From: Paragorgia papillata
Taxonomy: Eukaryota; Cnidaria; Anthozoa; Scleralcyonacea; Coralliidae
Reading direction: 5' to 3'
DNA length: 64,000 nucleotides
NCBI GenBank assembly: GCA_035771165.1
Contig: JAWNZC010000408.1
Coordinates: forward strand, 2,232,001-2,296,000
The notes under the pieces are model-generated. The model was not told the DNA's origin and ran no database searches. It saw nothing but the letters and a program-made list of their open reading frames with translations. Each line of letters begins with the position of its first letter. Positions within the stretch are counted from its first letter, which is position 1. Made by a program: the position numbers and the translations under genes. Shown in pieces: positions 23,088 to 35,200 of this stretch.

Positions 23088-23245
23088 TAAGACCAAACCA
23101 GTGACCAGTTGCGAAAAATGCAACATCAAGGCCTTCCGGCTAGGAACTGAACCCGCGGTGTGGTTTTATTCTATACACTCGAAATTTTCCTTCACCAAAA
23201 TTACAACATCCAGTTTAATCGAGTGAAATGCCAAATATTACTTGA
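23088..23245 (-). mobile_element. tRNA-derived SINE, second partial copy
   Basis: Repeats the tail AAAATGCAACATCAAGGCC and CCGGCTAGGAACTGAACCCG. Followed by sequence (CACTCGAAATTTTCCTTCAC) that also recurs near 6640-6690. Confidence 0.6.
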
Positions 23246-23999
23246 AATTTCTATAACTGGGCTATCGCGGGACACAGCACTGCAGGACATTGCCAGGAAG
23301 CCGATTTTATTTCTAATTAGCTTTCCTAGGAAAATCTAGGAAAGTTCTAATCAAACTAACTCTTAGACTTTTCTGTATTTTGTACGTATATGTGCGACCG
23401 AAGATAACTATCGTATACTACTATACTGTTTTCTATGAGCGAATAGTCAACCAGGGCGAGTTGTCTAATTGTTTTAGTATAAATTTACCAACAAAAGTTA
23501 AATAAATTCTCGACCATAACCTATTCTTTGAGGCTCGTTAAATACATTTTTAACTGCCAACAACAAACGTTCAACATTGGTATTTCGGACATTTCCTTGT
23601 CCCGTATGGTAACTGTAAAGTTTTCTCCCATAATTTAGCATGGGTGTTCATGTACAATATTAAAACAATATATTTCCACTCATTTGATATGTAAAAATGA
23701 CAAAAAGTTGAAAGAAATAGTTATTTTAGCATGTAGTTTACATCACAAAATCTTATCAATAGACAATAGCAAAGGTAATTTTGAAATGTGTTTTGTTTGC
23801 AGATATTTCGTTTTAAACGAACACAGATAAACAATTTAACGATCTTACCATTAATAATTAATTTCCATTCTAACCATTTTGTAGCCGTTTTGGTTATCTG
23901 TAGAACTTATTGCTTCGCGTAAATGTTCAATTTCTTCTGTCATTTGCTAGTCTCCTTCGCAGCCGTCAGTTCGGGTTCGTTGTCACTCCCCTCAACTAC

Positions 24000-24150
24000 C
24001 GGCTGCTTACCCGAGCAGCAAATTCCTTTCCAAATCACGATCAGAAATTGCGGCTGTCGACTGGGATCTAATCCAGGTTGACCTGGATTAGCTACGCATG
24101 CGTAGAACGAATATCTTGCGTGCAAACGTCATCAATACACGCGAGACCAA
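24000..24150. repeat. Dispersed repeat R4, copy inverted relative to 38740-38830
   Basis: GCGTAGAACGAATATCTTGC and AAACGTCATCAATACAC match the complement at 38755-38805. Confidence 0.6.
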
Positions 24151-24679
24151 GCGAGGCAGGCGCGAGATGAATGAGGAGCGAAGAATGAGGAGCGAAGGAG
24201 CGTTGTGGTACATGTGGGTTCATACGATAAAATTACGAAGATACTAGGGATATTGTAGGATATCAAGCATTTGTTGACTTGAAATCAAATTTGGCGAAAA
24301 ATTAGACGAAGAACAAGGTGCGATCTAGTATCGTAAACTACTAAAGTAAAACTTCCATGTTAAATGACTAAAATCTGTTGTTTGTTTTCCGTTTACTACC
24401 CCCAAAAGAAGTCGGGTTGTTTTTTTTTGGCAGATGTGTGTAACAAATTGGCCTTTCAATGGATTTTAAAGTTCGAATCAGTCGTGGAAAGTATACTTGA
24501 CGACTGACGAAGTGACGAGTTGACATAAAGCAAACCCAAATTATCCACTATGGAGCGTGAATAAAGATCTCAACTATCAGATAACTTTTATTGATTTTGT
24601 CTTCATTTTGTTTTTGGCTATATATGGACAGTTCACTTGCTGTTGTTTTGCGTGTGTGTGTTTAGAATTTAGTATTGAA

Positions 24680-24800
24680 ATTTCCAGACGAGTTCGGCCA
24701 ACAACTTGAGCCAGCACGCACGTGGCCTGCGGACTGCCCCATGAAAGTGGCCGATTGTCTGTGCGATTTCCGATTGTGGTTGACCAATCAGAGTCAGACT
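24680..24800. repeat. Dispersed repeat R5, copy inverted relative to 38630-38745
   Basis: GCCCCATGAAAGTGGCCGAT, GTGCGATTTCCGAT and GCACGCACGTGGCCTGCG match the complement in the later copy. Confidence 0.6.
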
Positions 24801-26213
24801 TCCAATATCTGGAAACCTGACCTTCGACCTTGAGGCTTGAGCTGATCGTTTGAACAAATATTTCGAAAACTATTGCTTATAGTTTAGTAAAACTTTTTTG
24901 CGTAAATAGAATCAATAAGATGATGTTGTATTGACTGTGAATTGCAATATGAATACATGACATAAAATAAAGTTAAAAGCGGCAATGCCTGGAATATATG
25001 AAGCTGAAACATCGAGGTTGCTACCCAGACATGGCCAGACATCCCGTAGAAATCCGCTAGATATATATGTCGCCAACATATTTATAATACCATTCTTCGT
25101 AAATTTTGTAAAGCTCTGAGCTATAGTAAGCGAAATATGAGCTTTCAAGTATAAAACTGAATTCGGGCAGTCGGCCAGTCGCTTCAGACACTGTTAATAA
25201 ACACCTTACAATCTCAAATTTCTCTTAACGCTCTTACGCTTTACACTGACTTTCATGCTTATTTGTTTGCATAGGCAGCAAGAACATAGTCAAAACAATA
25301 TTCTTCGTAAATTTTGTAAAGCTCTGAGCTATAGTAAGCAAAATGTTAGCTTTCAAGTAAACTAATTCTTTATTTAGCACGACAATGGTGTAATTTCATT
25401 GGTCCATGTACACAAAGGGAATGGAATGTAGCTCTCGGTTGAGCAGACGTTAGTACATGCGGGGAGGTAAGCGAGCCATTAGAACGTCTGCGAAGGAGGC
25501 TAGTCATTTGCCCACTCCATTTATAATTTCGGCGCCATTGTTGCTTAACAGAACAACCGGCCAGCTCTAATGATCATTGATCGTAACACACTACGCATTT
25601 TGTGATTGGTCAATTTAGTTAAAAGAAGGCTTGTCATTGGCTTATCGCCAGAGGTTTCTATCAGCGGATAGTAACTCCTGTGAAAGCCAATGAAATTCAA
25701 GGATTTGTGATAGAAACTTGATTTATACTAAAATACTTTATAAACTTTAACCTAAACTTTCCCATATATTCTGACATTAATTCTCGCGGTCTTGTTTCCC
25801 GATTTTAGTGTACATACACATGCAGTCGTGCATATTGTATCTTTTCTTCTGAATCCCATGCAGACGAACCAGACACAGTGCTTAAAAGCGGTGCCCTGTG
25901 GCATTAAAAAATGTCGCTCAAAAATGTCGCTCGCTTTGATTCCTCACGAACGAACTCACAGGCAGAATATATAGCTGCGGAAAGTTGGCTGCATGAGCGC
26001 GCAGCTAACTTTCAGGGCACCGCAATTTAATTTAACAGTTATTTTGCATGCTGATAGCACAGTATGTGGGAGGAACAATGTGGAATAATGTGGATAAACC
26101 CGACAAAGTAATATAATTGCATAATGAAATAAGACTGTATAAGTTAATTATTCATAAGCGTTAAACCGTCAAATATATTAGGGAGATTAAGATTCACGTA
26201 AACGGGATAAATT

Positions 26214-26236
26214 ATATATATATATATATATATATC
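26214..26236. repeat. (AT)n microsatellite
   Basis: Short AT dinucleotide run. Similar runs occur at 29208-29236, 45008-45036, 49726-49757 and 49867-49908. Confidence 0.85.
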
Positions 26237-26770
26237 ATTGCACATAAAAGTATTGTATACGATAGTTATCTTCGGTCGCACGTACGTACAAAATACAGAA
26301 AAGTCTAAGAGTTAACAAACTAAAATATCTCAAGAACAAAGCAACTGAGGAAAAGAAAAACTGCAAAATATGTTACTCTGTAATTTTAAGACTAGTGTTC
26401 TTTGAAATAAGACAAACTTAATTTTCGTGTGAGACGAACCCTATGAAAGCATTCCTGTAGGCGATTTTTAGCTTATAGTCCACTTAATTGCATTTTCCTG
26501 TGAATCTGTACGTCACAAATGAAAGTATTTTGTGTAAAATGCGCCCTTCTTACTTATAATTATCTCAGAACTTTGAGGCTGCATTTTACCAACGATTATA
26601 CAAGTACAATCATAAATTATTAGGGTAAAGTTGAATACCCTGAGATATTGTCTTTTTAATGTAAAAACAATTCTTTAAAACATACTAGAATTGCCATAAC
26701 TTCGTTAATATTTGATTATTTAATAATCGCATACGTATACTTTTTCGCAAGTAGCCGTTCTGGTTCAAAT

Positions 26771-27315
26771 AAGGTAGCGTTCATAATTTATGTGGTAGGG
26801 GGGCTATGGGGATTTGGAGGGGGGCCAACTATTTTCTCCAGTAACAATTAGGGGGGGGGCTATCGAAAATAATTTTCGAAGTCAAGAACCCGGAAGGGGG
26901 GGCCATCAAAAACTGACAGCCATGTGCATAATGTGATGTACTTATAGCTTGAAATTTTTAGCGTTTTTATTTGAAAAAATAAATAAAATGTAAGCTATAT
27001 TAACATTCTAATGCTGTTTGAACATGAAAAAATCAGAAATGAAAATTTTATCCTTTTTCTCAGTAGAGGTTTCTTGTGCTTTCCATGAAAGTTGAGTACA
27101 GCATGAAACATAGGGGAGAAAACATTTTTTGAGTGTGAAATAGTTTTAGGGGGGGGGGGGGGCATGATAATTAGTATCTACTGAAAGTCTGTAGTTTGGG
27201 GGGGGGGGGTCACTGAAATATATTTTGGGCATGAAGGGGGGGCTGCCCAAAAAACATTCTTTCAAAATGCAAAATCCCCAAAGCCCCCCTACCACATAAA
27301 TTATGAACGCTTCCT
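26771..27315. mobile_element. Foldback element with poly-G subterminal tracts
   Basis: GTAGCGTTCATAATTTATGT and GGTAGGGGGGCTATGGGGAT pair with the complement at 27265-27312. The interior carries several runs of 7-13 G. Confidence 0.75.
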
Positions 27316-27799
27316 AAGTCTCAAAATATAACCGTGAATGTTGAGTTAAAATTATAGAGTTTGTAAGGTTTTTGATAACGTAACATAAAGGTTGTTTTCC
27401 ATTACGTAATGGAAAGCAGCCTTAAAAGAATATTTGACGTGTATATATATAGCTATTACGAAAGTGATCTATTGGCTATAAGTATTGGTTAAGTTACTAC
27501 AGGGAATGATTCGGACACTCGTTATATTGAGTCAATCACGTCTCTTTTTACTATAACTCGACAATTGTGATATTTATATGAAGACTACATTCAAGTCAAA
27601 ACAATTCCATTTTAAGATATGCCACTACGGAATTTAACTATATATATATCAAGTGCATACTTTAAGTGAATTGAAATCCTTTACAATAAGTGTCTTTCAA
27701 AAGAACCTGCATCGCGTTATTGTTTGGAATTTAAAATTTGCATTTAAATTTATTCTTACGACATAACATATACACGGCAAATTATATCTGAATGACGAC

Positions 27800-27968
27800 T
27801 TGTTTGGCCATTAGCGAAGTTGAGCGTAGTCTGAGCCAGGAAAATAGAATCCTAGAACGGACGGCAAAAGACAAGCTGAAAGTCGTATTCATTATTGCTA
27901 TATGAACATATTTCATTCATTGTTATTGGAGGAGATTTTAGTGGCATTAGTGCCGGTGTTAACAACGG
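27800..27968 (+). promoter_or_regulatory. Possible 5' noncoding exon / promoter region of gene B
   Basis: Because the start-codon exon begins with an acceptor at 28290, a leader exon must lie upstream. The best nearby donor is ACG|GTAAGG at 27969. Where that exon starts is not visible, so the 5' boundary here is arbitrary. Confidence 0.25.
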
Positions 27969-28290
27969 TAAGGTCCCTGTTCTCAGTAATATCTATATTA
28001 TACTCATTTGTGGTCATGTCTTAAGGCAAGTCGATATATATGTTGTATATTTCTGACTTACTATACTCAATCTCAGTGACAGTATAACAGAAATTAGGTG
28101 CGAGGACTTTAGCTAGATATCCATGTTATTGTGTTATACTATTCAACAAGCCTATTATATTGTTGAAATTTATATCATAGCAACATAGTGATGTTTTCTA
28201 GCAGTTAATATATGTAATTATACTTGTGATGTTTTGATATATATATATATTTATATATATTGCGTTCGATTTTTGTGTACTCCCTTGCAG

Positions 28291-28470
28291 ATTGCTATCC
28301 TGGTTGACCTCATCTATTAAACTGAAAGTGTTTAAGATGTCCTCGAGCGCCACCGACTCTAGTCAGCAGCCAGGTAGTAACCGCACTCCCGTTGACAACA
28401 ACAAAAGTACATCCCCGTTACAGAAAATCAGCAACGCCATAACAGGCTCGTTGGAAAAGGGGTTCTACAA
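28291..28470 (+). CDS. Gene B exon with start codon
   Basis: Acceptor cccttgcag before 28291, so at least one noncoding exon lies upstream. ATG at 28337 is the first in frame; before it the exon holds 46 bases of 5' UTR. Donor gtaagt at 28471. Encodes MSSSATDSSQQPGSNRT through EKGFY plus two bases of a split codon. Confidence 0.85.
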
Positions 28471-29204
28471 GTAAGTCGACGTCTGTCGCACTCAATATAT
28501 TTCATTTTGATATTATGACAACTTACTGTTCTTCTTTACGAGCCTGTACTTAGGTTCTAGACATTTCCAGCTGCGCTGTGCGAGAGCCGCTTACCGACTC
28601 ACTAATTGTTCTGCTATGAACAGCCGTATATAGACATCTTGAGAACTTAATAGTCGCTTTTTTATTTTTTCTTATATGTTATTGCACTATAAACCTCAGA
28701 ACACTAAACTAGTATAAGTCTTTGACTCAACGCCATCACTGCCTGTACACTTTGTTCAGTACTTTATGCACGTTTGGTCAAAAACGTTTAAATTGAGAGT
28801 AATTTCAATTTATAAGTCGTAATACAACAGGCTGTTTTGATTAAAGAACATATCGTGCAGTATAGTAAAAAGTATACAATGTGCCACGGAAACAGCGTAG
28901 AAAAACACAAGGTTGACGTTGTACCGAAATACTTGTAAATTAAGCTTACGACCTATAAGGTCCTTCGTCGTAGAGAAATGTTGTCGCTAGAACTGTTAGA
29001 TTTCTACGAGTACTCGGCAGTAGACCAATTATACCTTTTCCTCGTTTCTCTCGGACGAATTCATTTAGTCAAAGCGCCTTCGGTCGAAACGTTAGATCTC
29101 GTTTACGGTACTTCGAAAGTACACCGATCTTTTAGCATTTTCGATTTGTACATCGTAGAGTAATTTCAGTTACTACCATAAATGCAAGCCAGGCGATATG
29201 TATG

Positions 29205-29244
<40 letters not shown>

Positions 29245-32200
29245 TTGGTGGTAAATATATGTTGAGAGTGAAGTTTTTTCATTAGACTGAAATGTATTGT
29301 AATTTTACTCTGATGAAAGAGCTTCACGTGAAACCTCAGTGTTTTGGTTAGATTTTCGGTACGGACAAGTATATTTGTACTTTACAATATTTTTCATATT
29401 TGAGTTTGAGCATGCAGGTTCCTATTTAATTTGATCGCAACGGTATTCTATATATAGCGGTTTCAAAACACAAAGCGTTGCAACATGTTGCAGAGTGTTT
29501 CACATATTTCGCCAAATGTTGTTATATATGCTTTTATCAATTACCTGTTGTTATGCCGTCTGTTTTGACTTTTATTTGTTTTGTCTATTTTGATAAAAAC
29601 CCAGTATTATTATTTGATTGTATCGGTGCGTTGCAAGCGGCAAAGGCGCTACTAGTGTACGCAAAGGTGTCAAAGGTCACAAAGGTGATCGCAAAAGTGT
29701 CTCTATCAGAAAACACTCATTCATGGCATTCTTTTCGGTCGCTAAGATAGGGTCGAACTCTGTCTCCTATCTTTTTGTGTGTTCCGTTTGGCCGGCACTA
29801 TCTTTCGCGATCTTTTGCCAAGATGTGTAAGCTCAGCCGTTCCAGAACGTTGCCTTTTTGACCGCACAATATTATATTTGACTGCATGAATATTATAACG
29901 GTATATATGTCTTAGGATCAAAGTAAAACAACGCAGTGATCGAACGAGAATGTGTCGATTTATTATCATACGAAATTCTTCTTTTGGAATGCAAATCTTC
30001 TGTTAGCAACGAGTTCCGCATGCATCCCTTTGAGAGTTCGTTGCCACGGGCATGTTTCTGCTTTCTTGCATATATTTACATGTAATTGACACAAGACGCA
30101 TGCTTGCATATGCATCAGAATTATAACTTTAATTTAGGATTATCGCCTTGGTCTTTGCTGCATGCATGTGAGCATTCACTGCCTTTTAAGCCCCCTCCAC
30201 ACGCGTACACATTTTATTGCAAAACAGAGACTTTTATTTCATTGTTTTTGATTTTCCACCACACGTATAAACGGATTGTGTGGGCATAAATATTTTGGCG
30301 TGCTTTCAGTTTTAATTAAAACGGAGAGATTTGAAAACGTATACGTGCATGTGGACATGGTCTGAATTCTGCTGCTTTAATTTGTTTTGTAAATTGTTAA
30401 TGGACGAGTTATTTCGTTCGTTCGTTCGTTCGTTCGTTCGTTCGTTCGTTCGTTCGTTCGTTCGTTCGTTCGTTCGTTCGTTCGTTCGTTCGTTCGTTCG
30501 TTCGTTCGTTCGTTCGTTCGTTCGTTCGTTCGTTCGTTCGTTCGTTCGTTCGTTCGTTCGTTCGTTCGTTCGTTCGTTCGTTCGTTCGTTCGTTCGTTCG
30601 TTCGTTCGTTCGTTCGTTCGTTCGTTCGTTCGAAATCAATAGCCACGGTACCGCCTTTTAGAACTGAGTCTGGTTTTCGAATGATTTCTGGATGTAATAA
30701 CTCATTAGTGGACGTTCAGTTTTGTCAGTGCTAAACCAAATATGGAAATATGTCTTAGTTTCAAAGTCTTTATTTTGTAGAGTGGGTAATAAAACAGCAC
30801 TTAATATTTCAAGACGTGTATATAATTGCAGCTGAATTTTGAGGAGGAGTTTTATGACGGAATAATTACATTGTTCACTGGTTTTCAAAATGGTCTCGAT
30901 GGGGCTATCACATGCGCGAAAGAGCTATATTGACATGAGCTCGGGCTTTTCGTGCCATGAAATTTTTGACTCACTTCGGTCTTTGCAGCTTGTATTCTCG
31001 ACGTTCAAATAAAACTACAATAAAAAGCTAATTAACCTCGCTTGGTCGGTTTTCAAGGCAAAATTATTCTGCCCTTGGTCTTTTTGCACAAAGCACGCTC
31101 TTTCGTTGCTCGTTCTGTACTGAAAGACCACAGGGGAGGACAATTTTGCCGCAAAGACCTCCCGCTTGGTCAATAAGTTCATATTCATAGCTTCCTTGTT
31201 CAGACTCATAAACCGTTGTTTCTGATCAACACATATATAAGAACGCCATTGTTTTGATAGTTTCCTTAGCAGAAGAAGGTTATAGTGTTTCTAACCGTAA
31301 CGTCCTGTAATTTTTAAGCTAGAGTGAACAGTATTATATTTTTATCCATAGGACATTTATTGTTGTTATAACATTATCAAATAACACTGATGTTTGCTCT
31401 AACTTATAATCGAGCTATTCATCAATACCAACGCCATCTTGAATTTGCAATGCATTGTGGTTTACCAGGTGACGAGCTCAATTGGCCATTTGCACGATGA
31501 CGTAGGATGGCGTTGGGTGTATCTGCTTTGCCAGTATCCTCTATTTATTAGCATTAAAATACTGGCAGAGCATTCTGGTAGTTTTAGTCACCCAACGCGC
31601 GCCATCCTACGTTATCGTGCATATGCAATGGCCTATTAACTAGGTGATAGCTTAGTGTGGGGATATATATATATATATATGATATAATGTGGGGATATAT
31701 TATTATATTATTATTAAAGACTTATTAACCGAGTGCGAGGTCTGTACAGGAAAGTATTTGCCTGAGGTTTTCGTACAAACAGAGCGACGAAAGAGCGAGG
31801 TTGTGCGATAAAAGCGAGGGCAAATACTTTCCCGTACAGACCGAGCAAACGAGGTTAATAAGGAATTTATTATATGGCTATTGGTTCATTTTATTTTTAA
31901 GCTTCGAGCGTTGTTTTCGTCTTCGGATTATGCTGTTTACCTTACCTGTTAACGTTTTCGTGTCGCTTCTTGACCTTCTTGTTTACACCAGTTCGGCTTT
32001 TATTTGTCGTGTTTTTAGATAAACAGCTTTAAATAAAACCAGCAGTAATGTTCCAACACATTTTATTGTTCAGAATATTTAAATAAAAATACCCAGTTCT
32101 CTTTTATTTGTATTCAAATCAACTCAGACATTTTCCCGCAAAAACTTACAGGGCCGTAGCCTGCGTGCAGGCTTCCCCCGTTTCCGTCCCCCGGAAACGG

Positions 32201-35200
32201 GTGAAGTCTGCACGCAGGCTAACAGAAAAAAAATTGTGATTGGTCAATTAGCGTTTGTGGGAAAAACTTTTTGCCCTGAAACGCTATAACTGACCAATCG
32301 CAGTAAGGAAGAGGTCAGGGTCACGTGGGGGGGGGGGGGGGGGGGGGTGAGACAAGCCCATTAGAAGCCAGAGGGATTTCTGCTATTACCGGCTCGTTTG
32401 ATGGATATACGTCTATTGATTTATCCTATAAAGGTCATCATTTACTTGTGTTGCATTATCTCATTGCGTTTATTTATCGTTTTTCCATGCCAGATTGGGT
32501 AAGGCTGTTGGTCGAAGACCTTGGACGACCATTATTTTTGCAATTTTACTATGTGGAGCATGCATGACAGGACTAATAAAATTTCAGAGGGAAAGCAGAG
32601 GTGACAAATTGTGGGTTCCAGATAACTCGAAAGCTGTTAAAGACAAAGAATGGGTGGACGAAAGATTTCCAGCACAATCAGGACAAGTTTCTTACATTCT
32701 TCAAGAGTCTAACGTTCTCACCACTGACGGCTTGAAAAAGGTTTGTTTTTCTATTTTAATTTACTGAAATATAAAATACTTTATTTATTTATTTATTCAT
32801 TTATCTATTTATTTATTTATTTATTTATTTGTTTGTTTGTTTGTTTGTTTGTTTGCTTGTTTGTTTGTTTGTTTGTTTGTTTGTTTGTTTGTTTGTTTGT
32901 TTGTTTGTTTGTTTGTTTGTTTGTTTGTTTGTTTGTTTATATATATATTTATTTATTTATTTATTTATATATTTATTTATTTATTTATTTATTTGATTAT
33001 TTTTATTTATTTATTTATCCGTTTGTTTATTGTTTGTTCATTTGTTTGTTTAATAAGCTAGTTCGTATAATCTCGACTGCGCATCAAAATGTCACGTTTT
33101 GCGTCGTGATAAAAGTTAGCCTAGTTTCTACACCCATTTCGCAAGTGTCTCAGTTTGATTTGCTTGCACAATCGCAGTTTCTAATGATCTCTGGTCAATG
33201 TAAATATGCTGGCTTCAAAATCAGGTCATCCGACACAATAGAAAACTCGATCCAGTCCTATTTTTCAGATCAGTGACTCACAGGAGAAGGCCTAGCAAAA
33301 TTCGTAAACACTTTCACTTTACAGCTTTAAGCCTTGTTTATGTGAGGAAGCTAGTGTTGTGACGCAGTCAATGGCTACTGGATTGTAGTCGAAATATTGA
33401 ACTATATATGTATAACTCATTATCTTGGTTTGGCTTTTCTTATTAAATTGTATGGCCAAAAAGACCTTACTTATGTCAGAAAGTAGATTAAATAGTAAGT
33501 TGCTAGAAAACGTAGGCTAAACCAAAAAAAGTAAATTAAACAATTGCATATGTCATGATACATTTGGGCAGGTAGCTTTTGTAGTACAGTAAAAACCCGC
33601 TAACAAGAACCTACCACTATTAAGAACCTCAGGCTGAAATTAAGAATTTATTTATATAAGAATATTTAAGAACCTATCCCAGGCTGATTTGGTAAAATGT
33701 AGGTTCTTGTTAGCGGGTTTTTACTGTACCGAACTTGCTACTCACTATGGCGTTCTTGTCGTTAGCTGTTGAATGGAAAATCTTTTCTTAGATGCTGCAA
33801 ATCCACAAAGACGTTGTAAATATAAACATTACCTATGAAAATAAGAAAGTATCTTGGGAGCAGATTTGTTTCAAGTAAGTTCAAAGAGAATGTGTTTGGT
33901 ATGGAACAGTATGATGTTTGGTATGGTATGGTATGGTATTGTATGGGTTGGGATGGTTTGGTGTGGTACAGTATTGTATATATTGTATTATCAAACAGTA
34001 TTCTTGCGGTTATTGCTATATACACACGTGTTGTTGTTGGGGGAAGCGGCGGTGGTGGTGTTTACACGTTCCCGCCTTTTTTTTAACCATTTCGTAATCA
34101 AACTTTAGAGACAACGTCGAAGCTAGCCTGGTACCCTGGCCCAATCAAAGAATATGGGCCAGGTAACCACTAAAGACTTCTGCTTTCCTATTGGTTAAAA
34201 TTTCGCGCGTTTTTACTGGCTATGAGCAAAACTGCAATCGTCATAAGTGGATTTAGCCCTGATGACGCGAGAATGAGATTAGTGGTTACCTGGCCCATAT
34301 TTCTTTTGAAATTGGGCCAGGGTACCAGGCTACGTCGAAGCAACCTCGCCCATTCTCCTTGCTCGGTTGAGACGTCGCGTTGACGTTCCCGTTGTCGTTT
34401 CGTAACCTCCCTATTGTAGGTATTGATGGTGTAGTTGGTGATTGTGGTGGTGGTGCCACCGCCAGGTGTTGGTGTTTTTGTGTGGTCGTTGTGTTGCTTT
34501 TGTTCTAACATTTCTACTCTAGATGTTGCTATTTCGTTAATTTTAATTTGATATTTACTGTCTGTTGGTTATACAATGCCATCATTCAAACCTGATAAAT
34601 ATGGCGTTATATAGACTAAGCACATACTATTTCAGTAGCGCTTTGTGTTCAAACCAATTTAGGAAAGGAGGAATATGTTCAGTAGTATCGATATTAGAGC
34701 TGTGGTCATTTAATGCAACCGAAATTGAAAGTCTAACAGATGAAAAAATATTACAGGAAGTCAATACTCGACGAAATCGAAGGTAAAGAACGGGAATGCT
34801 CGATAGTTTGTATGATTTCATGCATAGTTAGATGTAACCTGCCCATGGGAACTCTAGAAATGTGCTAGAAAGTTGTCTAAACACAGGGAGGGAGGAAGGA
34901 AGGAAGGAAGGAAGGGAGGGAGGAAGGGAGGGAGGAAGGGAGGGAGGGAGGGCGGGCGGGCGGGCGGACGGACGGACGGACGGACGGACGGACGGACGGA
35001 CGGACGAACGAAAGGACGAACGAACGAAAGGACGAACGAAAGGACGAAAGAAAGGAAGGAGGGGAGGGAGGGAGGAAGGAAGGAGAGAAGGAAGGAAAAA
35101 GGGCAGGAAGGAAAGAAGGAAGGCCGGAAAGAAAAAAGAAGGAAGGGAAAAGGGAAGGAAGGAACGAACGAGGAAGGGAGGGAGGGAAGGAGGGAGGGAA

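Larger units (their letters stand above)
23353..26320. mobile_element. Candidate 2.97-kb element bounded by 62-bp inverted repeats
   Basis: CTCTTAGACTTTTCTGTATT...CGACCGAAGATAACTATCGT at 23357-23413 recurs as its near-perfect complement at 26254-26318. No long ORF between them. An internal direct repeat (TTCGTAAATTTTGTAAAGCT at about 25096 and 25302) is present. Element status is inferred from the ends only. Confidence 0.45.

Noticed and set aside
30331..30646. FVRS / TNER repeat proteins
   Set aside because: Pure TTCG microsatellite; no non-repeat coding flank or splice context.
32743..33276. 177-codon YLFI/CLFV frame running out of a gene B exon
   Set aside because: Read-through of the ATTT/GTTT tract after a good donor at 32741.
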